Source: Oscillospiraceae bacterium (lineage in GTDB: Bacteria > Bacillota > Clostridia > Saccharofermentanales > Saccharofermentanaceae). Taken from it: 36,571 nt of DNA. The translations under genes were made by a program, and so were the position numbers. The stretch lies in assembly GCA_902794115.1 (NCBI GenBank), contig CADBGD010000047.1:1-36571 (forward strand). Reading direction: 5' to 3'. Of this stretch, positions 26,092 through 33,890 are shown piece after piece (the first letter of the stretch is position 1; the number at the start of each line of letters is the position of its first letter). Below the pieces are notes generated by a model. It was not told the DNA's origin and did no database searches. It saw nothing but the letters and a program-made list of their open reading frames with translations.

Positions 26092-27609
26092 ATGGAAAAG
26101 TACATGCTTTCGATCGACCAGGGCACTACAAGCTCCCGCGCTATGATCTTCGGAAAAGACGGCACATGTGTGGCGTCGGCACAGGAATCCATTGAGCAGC
26201 ATTATCCGCAGCTCGGCTGGGTCGAACATGATCCGGAGCTTTTGTGGCAGACTGTTTACAACTGTATCCGTCAGGTTCTGGCTAAGGCCAACATACAGAA
26301 AGGACAGATCGCCGGTATCGGTATCACAAACCAGAGAGAGACGACGATCCTCTGGGAAAAGAATACCGGCCGTCCGGTCTATAACGCCATCGTGTGGCAG
26401 TGCAGAAGAACGGCACCTCTCGTAGAAAAACTGAAAAAGGAAGATCCGGATTTTGTGGAGACCGTAAGACAGAAGACGGGACTGGTTCCGGATGCGTATT
26501 TTTCCGCCACCAAGATCCAGTGGATCCTGGAGCAGGTACCGGGATTAAAGGCCCGTGCCGGCCAGGGAGAGATCCTTTTCGGTACCGTGGACACCTGGAT
26601 CCTGTACCGTCTGACCGGAGGCCGCTCCCACCGCACGGACTATTCCAACGCCTCCCGCACCATGCTTTTTAATATCCGGGAACTTTCCTGGGACAAAGAA
26701 CTGTGCCAGTATTTCCATATTCCGGAAAGCATGCTTCCGGAGGCCCTGCCGGGTGCTTCGGAATTCGGCTTTGTCGCCTCGGATATTCCGGGACTGGAAG
26801 CCATTTCCGGCGTGGCCGTCTGCGGCATCCTCGGTGATCAGCCGGCAGCGCTTTTCGGACAGACTTGTTTCTCAAAAGGTGATATCAAAAACACATACGG
26901 CACCGGCTGCTTTACCTTGATGAATGTCGGTGAAGAACCGATTTTCAGTAAGCAGGGCCTTCTGACCTCGGCCGCCTGGTCCATCGACGGAAAGACCACC
27001 TACGCGCTGGAGGGCAGTGTATTTAACGCAGGCTCCACCATTCAGTGGCTCCGTGATGAACTGAAACTGATCGACCATGTGTCCGACTGTGACGTACTGG
27101 CCGAGACGGTACCGGATAACGGAGGTGTTGTACTGGTTCCGGCGTTCTCGGGCCTTGGCGCTCCCTACTGGGATATGTATGCCCGTGGCGCCATCGTCGG
27201 ATTGACCCGCGGTACCAATAAAGCGCATATTGCCCGGGCCGCGCTGGAAAGCATTGCTTATCAGGTCTACGATCTTGTCATGCTGATGCAGCAGGAGGCG
27301 GATTGCCCGATCCAGCTTCTGAAAGCAGATGGCGGCGCCAGCGTCAGCCGTTTCATGATGCAGTTCCAGGCCGATATCCTGCAGTGCCAGGTTGACCGTG
27401 CAAGAGAAAGAGAGACCACCTCGCAGGGCGTGGCCTACCTGGGCGGATTGTTCTGCGGATACTGGAAAGATCTGGAAGAACTGTCGGAACTTCGCCACAG
27501 CGATGCCGTGTTCTCTCCGTCCATGCCGGACGAGAAGCGGACCAAACTTCTCATCAACTGGAATAAAGCGGTATCCCGTGCCTCGGATTGGGAGGACAAG
27601 AGCGAGTGA
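26092..27609 (+). CDS. glpK: Glycerol kinase
   Basis: GlpK phosphorylates glycerol to sn-glycerol 3-phosphate with ATP. Family markers: SIDQGTTSSRAMIF (ATP phosphate loop, near the N-terminus), GITNQRETTILWEK, VWQCRRT, TDYSNASRTMLFNI (containing the catalytic aspartate), GDQPAALFGQ, NTYGTGCFTLMN and VPAFSGLGAPYWD. The length of 505 fits. The ATG at 26092 has AAGGAG 6 to 7 bases upstream; the frame is open to 26029 but the family begins at MEKYMLSIDQG. No glpF or glpD is nearby. Its stop overlaps the next start. Confidence 0.96.
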   Translation: MEKYMLSIDQGTTSSRAMIFGKDGTCVASAQESIEQHYPQLGWVEHDPELLWQTVYNCIRQVLAKANIQKGQIAGIGITNQRETTILWEKNTGRPVYNAIVWQCRRTAPLVEKLKKEDPDFVETVRQKTGLVPDAYFSATKIQWILEQVPGLKARAGQGEILFGTVDTWILYRLTGGRSHRTDYSNASRTMLFNIRELSWDKELCQYFHIPESMLPEALPGASEFGFVASDIPGLEAISGVAVCGILGDQPAALFGQTCFSKGDIKNTYGTGCFTLMNVGEEPIFSKQGLLTSAAWSIDGKTTYALEGSVFNAGSTIQWLRDELKLIDHVSDCDVLAETVPDNGGVVLVPAFSGLGAPYWDMYARGAIVGLTRGTNKAHIARAALESIAYQVYDLVMLMQQEADCPIQLLKADGGASVSRFMMQFQADILQCQVDRARERETTSQGVAYLGGLFCGYWKDLEELSELRHSDAVFSPSMPDEKRTKLLINWNKAVSRASDWEDKSE

Positions 27610-28535
27610 GCGTTCTGTATCTTGTTTTCATCAAGATCGTTGTGGCTGTCGCTCTGGGATTCATTCTCAGAAAGAACCGCATAATCGACGAACGTATGCA
27701 GAAAGGCCTTTCAGACATGCTTCTGAAGGCCATTTTGCCATTTTCGATATTGGCGTCCGCCAACTATGAAAAATCCTCGGAAGTGGCCCGCGGCATGCTG
27801 GCTACATTGATTGCGGCCATCTTGTACTATGCGGTGACGCTGGTGGTCATGACGGCCATCAGTAAAAAACTGAATTTCCAGGATAAGGAAAAGCGGGTCT
27901 TCGTGACCATGACCACCTTTGCCAATACCGGCTTTGTGGGCTTCCCTATCATGTCCGCGCTCTATGGAGATCACGGACTTCTTCTGGCTGTCGTCTTCAA
28001 CATGGCCTACAACCTTTTCATGTATACTTACGGCATCCATCTTTTGAGCGGGAAGAAGGGAGACCTGAAAGAACTTCTGTTTCAGCCTGTGAATCTGGCA
28101 TCCATTGCGGCGATCGCCATTTTTATCTCCCCTATTACCTTTACAAAGTATGTGTCGGAACCGGTGGACCTGATCGCTGCTGTGACCGTGCCGCTTTCCA
28201 TGATCATCATCGGATCGAATCTGGCGGCAATGCCTCTCTCCCGTGTTCTTTCCGACCTAAAGTCCTATCTCGTCTCGCTGATGCGGCTTCTGGTGATCCC
28301 ATGCACCTGCCTTCTGGCTATGTTCCTGATTGGTCGCGTGATAGAAATACAGCCGACCACGGCTTCTGTGATCGTACTGATGTGTGCCCTGCCTTGCGGC
28401 TCCATGAACGTGATATTGTCTGAAAAATACAACTGTTCTCCGGATTTTGCTGCAAGAGCGACGGTGCAGAGCATGATCCTTTCGACCATCTCCATTCCCA
28501 TGATGGTCTTTTTCTGTATGAAATTATTCGTATGA
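27606..28535 (+). CDS. AEC-family (auxin efflux carrier-like) transporter
   Basis: This 309-residue protein has about ten membrane segments and the AEC/membrane-transport-protein pattern: FIKIVVAVALGFILRKNRIID at the start, then FANTGFVGFPIMSALYG and CALPCGSMNVILSEKY. Bacterial members export or import small organic acids such as malate, but the substrate cannot be read here. The start is GTG at 27606, overlapping the TGA of glpK (27607-27609), with GGGAGG about 10 bases upstream. Placement after glpK might hint at a glycerol-fermentation product or organic acid. The end of the gene is duplicated (28525-28558). Confidence 0.88.
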   Translation: MSVLYLVFIKIVVAVALGFILRKNRIIDERMQKGLSDMLLKAILPFSILASANYEKSSEVARGMLATLIAAILYYAVTLVVMTAISKKLNFQDKEKRVFVTMTTFANTGFVGFPIMSALYGDHGLLLAVVFNMAYNLFMYTYGIHLLSGKKGDLKELLFQPVNLASIAAIAIFISPITFTKYVSEPVDLIAAVTVPLSMIIIGSNLAAMPLSRVLSDLKSYLVSLMRLLVIPCTCLLAMFLIGRVIEIQPTTASVIVLMCALPCGSMNVILSEKYNCSPDFAARATVQSMILSTISIPMMVFFCMKLFV

Positions 28536-28558
28536 GTTTTTTACTATTCGTATGAGTT
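28525..28558. repeat. 20-base tandem duplication at the AEC gene stop
   Basis: TATTCGTATGAGTT occurs at 28525-28538 and again at 28545-28558. The first copy contains the last codons and TGA stop of the transporter; the second lies just after it. The 20-base period is not a multiple of three, so the repeat is non-coding in this frame. Confidence 0.7.
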
Positions 28559-28573
28559 CTTGGAAAAAGAAAA

Positions 28574-28600
28574 CGGCGCCCTTTCCGGTGCCGGCTTTTT
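28574..28600. terminator. Bidirectional intrinsic terminator
   Basis: CGGCGCC and GGTGCCG (one G-U pair) form a stem around CTTTCC. GCTTTTTC follows on the plus strand and GTTTTCTTTTTCC on the minus. It lies between the AEC gene and the convergent acetyltransferase gene, whose stop is at 28600. Confidence 0.85.
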
Positions 28601-29691
28601 CAGGAAACGTTTCCGGCCTTACCGGGCTCGGAAGTGGCATCCGGTGTGGTGCGGATCCAGTAGTTTTCGTTATAGATGTTGTCCAGTTCACTGAAGTAGG
28701 TCTGCTCGTAGACACCGCCATCCGCCAGGATCGTACGGCGGGAAGGCTCGTTATCGGTATGGCAGACGACCAGGACCTTGGTGTGTCCCAGGAGCTTGGC
28801 AAAGGGAAGGACCATGGCCAGCATTCTTTTTCCATACCCGCGGCGGCGCTCGGAAGGACGCACGGAATAGGAGATATGCCCGCCATGCTTGGACATATAG
28901 TCATTCAGCTCATGCTTGACCTCGATCATGCCAACCGGAATACCATCAGACATACGGAAAGCCACAAACACGGTGGAAGGCATGTAATAGGTGGGCGCGG
29001 TCTTTTTCGAACGCAGAGATTCGACAAACGCGAACCACTCGGCAATATCGTCAAAGGAATTAAGAAGCGCCGAACCGAAGATGTTCTCTTCGCCCCAGGA
29101 AGCATATTCGTCCCGGAAATCTTCCAGTTCATCTACGAAATCCAGAGAGGGCGCCGTCAGGATGATGGCATCTTCCGGTACATAAGCGATACATGTCATC
29201 GGCTCGGAAAAGTCGAATTCGTAGACTTCAAAAGGGGCTCCCGGCATCTGGCCGACAACAAAGAGAGTATTTCTCTCCGGGTAGTATTCGGCACCGCACC
29301 AGATGAAATCCACGCCGTTTTCGAAAGCCTCGTCGGAATAGAAACGGTGCTCTGTCAGAGAATTCAGGTTGAAAACGGAAAAACCGAAACGGTCACGGCG
29401 GAAAAGATAATAAAGATTTCCGTCTCTGTGGGAGATCATCTCACTTAAGGGATGGGCACAGTCAAGACAATCATAACTTAAAATCAGATCGTGATTGGGG
29501 GCAAAGAGGGAATAATGGGCGGCAAGACGCTCTTCGCCATTTACTTCTCCCTCGTAATACTCGCATAACAGGGAATAGCCGTTGGCAAAATAGCCTTCCT
29601 CCTTGGAACGACGGTTGGCGTCTTGGAAGAGGCTCTCGGATTGCTGTTTATACTGTTCCGCATATTCAAATGAAAATGCGACATTTCTCAT
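28600..29691 (-). CDS. GNAT acetyltransferase fused to an uncharacterised N-terminal domain
   Basis: The 363-residue protein has a C-terminal GNAT fold (about 230-345). It is marked by GHISYSVRPSERRRGYGKRML, with the acetyl-CoA loop RRRGYGKR, and by VCHTDNEPSRRTILADGG. The first 200 or so residues are unrelated and beta-rich, with SYDCLDCAHPLSEMI and APFEVYEFDFSEPM, reminiscent of uncharacterised bacterial proteins that display repeated beta sheets. The acceptor is unknown. The start at 29691 is chosen because the upstream codons overlap the -10 box of its own promoter; the RBS is weak. It diverges from the zinc-ribbon gene at 29809. Confidence 0.8.
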   Translation of the reverse strand: MRNVAFSFEYAEQYKQQSESLFQDANRRSKEEGYFANGYSLLCEYYEGEVNGEERLAAHYSLFAPNHDLILSYDCLDCAHPLSEMISHRDGNLYYLFRRDRFGFSVFNLNSLTEHRFYSDEAFENGVDFIWCGAEYYPERNTLFVVGQMPGAPFEVYEFDFSEPMTCIAYVPEDAIILTAPSLDFVDELEDFRDEYASWGEENIFGSALLNSFDDIAEWFAFVESLRSKKTAPTYYMPSTVFVAFRMSDGIPVGMIEVKHELNDYMSKHGGHISYSVRPSERRRGYGKRMLAMVLPFAKLLGHTKVLVVCHTDNEPSRRTILADGGVYEQTYFSELDNIYNENYWIRTTPDATSEPGKAGNVS

Positions 29692-29737
29692 AAGCGTACC
29701 TACTGCACCCCGTTTTTTCGAATAGGTTAAGTGTAGC

Positions 29738-29766
29738 ATACTAAGAGATAATTGACAATCTGACAA
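29738..29766 (-). promoter_or_regulatory. Sigma-A promoter for the GNAT gene
   Basis: On the minus strand TTGTCA (29766-29761) and TAGTAT (29743-29738) are 17 bases apart. It overlaps the opposite-strand promoter of the zinc-ribbon genes by 15 bases. Confidence 0.65.
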
Positions 29767-29780
29767 ACAAATTTTATATT
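29752..29780 (+). promoter_or_regulatory. Near-consensus sigma-A promoter for the zinc-ribbon genes
   Basis: A perfect TTGACA (29752-29757) lies 17 bases before TATATT (29775-29780), with the ATG at 29809 behind AGGAGG. It is one of the best-matching promoters in the window. The -35 overlaps that of the divergent GNAT gene, with a TGACAA direct repeat (29753-29758 and 29761-29766). Confidence 0.75.
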
Positions 29781-29808
29781 ATAGAGTGAAATAGGAGGGC
29801 GCGTTCTT

Positions 29809-32800
29809 ATGGAAATAGCATTTCACTGTCCGAATTGTCTGGCAGACCTGATATATGACGAATCCAAGAAATACACTTGCTGCTTCTGCCATACGGTTTT
29901 AGGACCCCGTGATGAAGTACGTGAGCTGGAAGGCGGTTACTATGTTGGTGACGCCTGGAATGAAAAAGTGTATCACAGTTTCCATTGTGAGACGTGCGGC
30001 AGTGACTTTATCGCCAAAGCTACCGGTAAACATGAGTGCCCGCTTTGCGCCGATACCAATGTGAAGGATAACGGCGAGATGATCGGTGCCATGCCGAGAA
30101 GAGCCATCCCCTTTACCCATACAAAAGCCCAGGTGGAAGAGATCTTCCTGGATTATATCCGCAATAATTCCGCTGTCGGCCGTACACTGGCAACAGAAGA
30201 GAACAGTGCGCTTTTGCATAAGGTATACGTACCGATCTGGTCTTTTACCTATGAAGTACTGGCTTATGCCCGCCTGACTGCAATGCTGCGGAATAAGGCC
30301 AACGATAATCACACGGTGATCATGGGAATTGACGTATCCGAGAGCCTTGCTCCGATCCGTTCTTCGCTCTCCCGTTTCCGTCAGAACTTCAAAGGAAGTT
30401 CTGCCAAAGAGCCGCAGGAACAGCCATCCGAACATACCACCGGTGGTGTGCTGTCCTGGCAGGGCATTCCTTTCGATGCATCGGGACTTCTTAAAGATAC
30501 CACTATAAATGCACTGCAGCCTTACGACCAGTCGAAGATGACGAAGCTGAACGATAAGATGCTTCAGGATGCGGCTGTTCTTGCGATCACCAAGGATCCG
30601 ATCACATCCATGCAGGAATTCATGGAGCGCATCAAGAAGTGGACCCGTCAGATGATCATGGACGCCCATTCCGATTCTTACGATATCGCCTATTTCCAGG
30701 ACCGTACCGATTATCCTCTGGGTATCGGCGAACTGGTGCTGTACCCGATCTGGTACATGAAGGGCGAATATATGGGCCGTGAGTTCTATTTTGCCATGAA
30801 CGGACAAAATGGCGAGATCGAGGCGAATATCCCGATGGCCAAGCAGACCGCGAAGAAGAATACGATCACGTATCAGCAGTACTGGGATAAGGAACGCTGC
30901 ACGGCGATGCAGGATACTCACTTTGAGTTCAACATTAAAGATCCGAATATTGAGATCCTCGATTATTCCTTCTTTGAAAAACCGAAGAATTCCCGCGTAA
31001 GCGCGGATGGCAGCAAACTTCCGGAAAAAGAAGACAGTGGTCTGGAACCGCTTCCTCCTCTTCCGGACGGAAACAAGGACATCTTCTCCGCCCGCCCGAG
31101 TCTGGATCCTGCTGTGGAAGCACTTCGTAAGCGTGATCCAAATAAGAAACTGACTAAAGAAGAAGAGCAGCAGCGTGCACGTGAAATGACAGCACGTCTC
31201 CGCGTGGCTGCCAAAGAGGCTCCGAAGGGAGATATGTCGGCTGCCGCGGAAGCACCCAGCTGGGCCCGTGCCGTGACACCGCCGCCGTCTGCCGCAACCG
31301 GCGCACGTCAGCCTGCCAGAACGAAGAAGCCTGCTCTGGATCGTCCGAGCGTTGCCTCTTCCGGAAATAAACCCCTGTGGGAAAGAACAGAGGAAGACGA
31401 GCAGATCACGCAGCCGAAGTCGATGGCAGAGAGAATCGCCATGGGCAATCAGGAGATCCCGGCTCAGAATGCACCGGATCAGCTGCCTCCAATGGGAATG
31501 GCCCCTATGGGCATGTCTCCGCTGGGCGGCACGAACCGCTCTTCCGAGGCAGAACCGGAGGTTGCTCTTCCTGATCTGAATACCAGAAATGATGTTATGG
31601 TCAACCAGGCCGGCATGGATCTGAATTCCGCGTTTGAGGCCATGATCCGCCGCACTTCGAGAGAAGAACCGAAAGAAGCGGAAGCATACGAAGTTCAGGT
31701 CAAGGATCCGGATTCCCTGGATTCTCTGGATGCTTACGAAGTTCCGATGCCGAAGTTTGAGCCGACCATGCCGCCTATCCCGCAGTATGACGATTTCGAA
31801 CCGCAGCCGGATCCGGTAGATGATTTCGAACTGCCGGAAGGTGAAGAAGTGGAGATCTTCAAGAAAGCTTCTTCCGAACCGGTAGTGGAAGAAACTGCAA
31901 AGCCGGAAGTGGAAAAGGAACCGCAGGTCGAGGAAGCAGAAATTCCGGAGGTCAAGGAGGCAGAAATTCCGGAGGTCAAGGAGCCTTCTGAGGGAGAAGA
32001 TGAGGAGATGATGGCGAACATCACATTCTCTTTTGCCAAGAAGAAGAAGCCTGCTTTCAGCGGCGAACCGACTATGTCCGGCACACCGATCCCGCGCCGT
32101 CCGGAAAAAGCACCGGAAGCAGAACGTGGCATGGCCATTATGAATTCGGAATACGATTCCGGTGTTCTGCCGGGAAGTGTCCTGAACCAAGAAGAAACTG
32201 ATGGCGAAGCCCGTGAGGTTGTTCCGAAGGTCAATGCGTCCGAGAATTATTTCGGCAGTGATAAGAATGACCGTCCGCTTGCTTTCCGTCCGGCCGCTCC
32301 GCTGGCACAGAAGCGTGGAGATGTGTACGTGGAAGAAGTGGAACACCATCCGGAACTGGATGAGAATAACCGCCCGGTAGCGACCCGTCCGCTGTCCCCG
32401 CTGGCCAGAGGAACTGAGTCTATGCCGAATCTGGAATATCTGGCTGAGAATCATCTGGATGACGATATTCATCAGATGCCGTCACTGGCTAAACAGCACA
32501 AGTGGGGAGAGATGCCGGAAGCGTCCGAGACACCGTCCTGGGCGAAGCCTGCCGGTGGAAGTGCTTCCCGTGGCGGAAGCCCGTTCCGTGCAAATAATTC
32601 CGACTCTCCGCGTGACCGCGTAAGAAGACCTTCCCGTGAAGAACTGATGGAGCAGGATCGGGAAAGAAATGATGAAGCTGCCGCCAGAACAGGCATTTCC
32701 CGTCCTTCTACATCCAGACCGGGATCGTCTCGTCCGGCGATTGCAGGAAGAGCACCGGAAGAAGAGCCGGCAAACCGTCCGGCATACCGTTCTGCGATCC

Positions 32801-33873
32801 AGCAGCCTCAGGGCCTGGCCTCCCGTCAGGAAGAGCCGGAAGAGGAAGTACGTCCGATCAATTCCGCATTCCGTCCGGCTAGACGTCCGGTGGAAGACGA
32901 TGAACCGAGAAGCGGCCGTCCGGGATCCCGCACCGCTTCCGAACGTCCGGCTGCTTCTTCTATGAAGAAAAAAGCAAATGAGAATGTCCCGATCTGGGAG
33001 CGTCAGCCGGAGAACGATGGACCGCTGACTCCGTGGGGCACACCTATGACAGCCTACCAGGATGAGCGGCCGAGAGGCTCACTCATGAAACCGGAAGGTC
33101 AGGTCATCGATGTAGAAAAGCCGAGAGAGAAACCGTCTCTTTGGAGACCTGACGGAAGCGCCAAGGAAGTTCTTCCGAGCGGACACGCTCAGGAAAGAGA
33201 AGTTTCTACTCCGAGAAGAGAACCTCCGCGTTCTATTCGTGAAGAAGGTGGCGCGGCTCCGAGAAGAGAACCTCCTCGTTCAATCCGTGAAGAGGGTGGT
33301 GCAGCTCCGAGAAGAGAGCCTCCGCGTTCGGTACGCTCGATCCGTGAGGAAGAAGCCAGCCGCCGTCATTCCGGCGTAGAAGTAGAAGTGGGTGCACCAA
33401 GAAGACCTGCTTCCCAGCCTGCTGCATCGCAGGAAGCACCGAGACGTTCCGCTTTCGATGCGGCTCCTGCGCGCGAAGAACCGGCACGTCCGCGTACTTA
33501 TGCACAGCGCCTTCAGATGGAAGAAGAAGAAAGAAGACGTGAGATCCAGAGTCCGTTTGTTCCTGCTGATAGACCGGCAAGCCGTCCGGGTTCACCGTTC
33601 GCTGCCCGCCCGGCAGAGGAAGAACCGGTAAGAAGATCTTACGATCCGGCAGAGTTCGAGGATAAGCCGGCTGTCGTATCCACATTGGATCAGCTTCCGG
33701 AACCTCTTGACGATGCAAGCGTTCATCGCCTGGCGAAAGATGACAGCGTTCCGCCGCTGGCTTTCGGTATCAACCCGATCCGTGAAGAACTGGCAGAGGG
33801 TGAGCGCCGGGCACAAAGAGCCATTCGTGATCTTCCGGATTACGACCCGGATGGACCGAGCCCGTTTAAATAA
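29809..33873 (+). CDS. Giant double zinc-ribbon protein with long disordered charged extension
   Basis: This 1354-residue protein has no signal peptide or membrane segment. Two Cys4 ribbons lie at the N-terminus: Cys7/Cys10 with Cys24/Cys27, and Cys60/Cys63 with Cys77/Cys80. A folded core follows (about 100-390) with YVPIWSFTYEV, SWQGIPFDAS, INALQPYD and YPIWYM, then YFAMNGQNGE. This core resembles the small Firmicutes proteins annotated as TFIIB-type zinc ribbon-containing. From about 395 on it is low complexity and rich in Pro, Glu, Arg and Ala, with scattered Trp motifs (PLWERTEED, PIWERQPEN, PSWAKPAGG) and two exact tandem repeats. It ends in DLPDYDPDGPSPFK, shared with the next gene. AGGAGG is about 10 bases before the ATG. 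Function unknown; a cytoplasmic scaffold is likely. Confidence 0.85.
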   Translation: MEIAFHCPNCLADLIYDESKKYTCCFCHTVLGPRDEVRELEGGYYVGDAWNEKVYHSFHCETCGSDFIAKATGKHECPLCADTNVKDNGEMIGAMPRRAIPFTHTKAQVEEIFLDYIRNNSAVGRTLATEENSALLHKVYVPIWSFTYEVLAYARLTAMLRNKANDNHTVIMGIDVSESLAPIRSSLSRFRQNFKGSSAKEPQEQPSEHTTGGVLSWQGIPFDASGLLKDTTINALQPYDQSKMTKLNDKMLQDAAVLAITKDPITSMQEFMERIKKWTRQMIMDAHSDSYDIAYFQDRTDYPLGIGELVLYPIWYMKGEYMGREFYFAMNGQNGEIEANIPMAKQTAKKNTITYQQYWDKERCTAMQDTHFEFNIKDPNIEILDYSFFEKPKNSRVSADGSKLPEKEDSGLEPLPPLPDGNKDIFSARPSLDPAVEALRKRDPNKKLTKEEEQQRAREMTARLRVAAKEAPKGDMSAAAEAPSWARAVTPPPSAATGARQPARTKKPALDRPSVASSGNKPLWERTEEDEQITQPKSMAERIAMGNQEIPAQNAPDQLPPMGMAPMGMSPLGGTNRSSEAEPEVALPDLNTRNDVMVNQAGMDLNSAFEAMIRRTSREEPKEAEAYEVQVKDPDSLDSLDAYEVPMPKFEPTMPPIPQYDDFEPQPDPVDDFELPEGEEVEIFKKASSEPVVEETAKPEVEKEPQVEEAEIPEVKEAEIPEVKEPSEGEDEEMMANITFSFAKKKKPAFSGEPTMSGTPIPRRPEKAPEAERGMAIMNSEYDSGVLPGSVLNQEETDGEAREVVPKVNASENYFGSDKNDRPLAFRPAAPLAQKRGDVYVEEVEHHPELDENNRPVATRPLSPLARGTESMPNLEYLAENHLDDDIHQMPSLAKQHKWGEMPEASETPSWAKPAGGSASRGGSPFRANNSDSPRDRVRRPSREELMEQDRERNDEAAARTGISRPSTSRPGSSRPAIAGRAPEEEPANRPAYRSAIQQPQGLASRQEEPEEEVRPINSAFRPARRPVEDDEPRSGRPGSRTASERPAASSMKKKANENVPIWERQPENDGPLTPWGTPMTAYQDERPRGSLMKPEGQVIDVEKPREKPSLWRPDGSAKEVLPSGHAQEREVSTPRREPPRSIREEGGAAPRREPPRSIREEGGAAPRREPPRSVRSIREEEASRRHSGVEVEVGAPRRPASQPAASQEAPRRSAFDAAPAREEPARPRTYAQRLQMEEEERRREIQSPFVPADRPASRPGSPFAARPAEEEPVRRSYDPAEFEDKPAVVSTLDQLPEPLDDASVHRLAKDDSVPPLAFGINPIREELAEGERRAQRAIRDLPDYDPDGPSPFK
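31936..31983 (+). repeat. 24-base perfect tandem duplication in the giant gene
   Basis: Two identical 24-base units (31936-31959 and 31960-31983) encode AEIPEVKE twice. They keep frame, so they lengthen the disordered region without breaking it. Confidence 0.9.
33211..33354 (+). repeat. 48-base tandem repeat, about three copies, in the giant gene
   Basis: Units begin at 33211, 33259 and 33307, each with CCGAGAAGAG. They encode PRREPPRSIREEGGAA twice and then a diverged copy (PRREPPRSVRSIREEE). The units differ by synonymous bases, so the array is older than the 24-base one. Confidence 0.9.
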
Positions 33874-33890
33874 TCTGGTTCTGTAGAAAT

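Noticed and set aside
29899-32472. An 857-codon open frame on the minus strand, antisense to the giant zinc-ribbon gene
   Set aside because: The translation is rich in Arg, His, Ile and Leu with no domain pattern. It mirrors the codon bias of the real gene, and no ribosome binding site precedes it.
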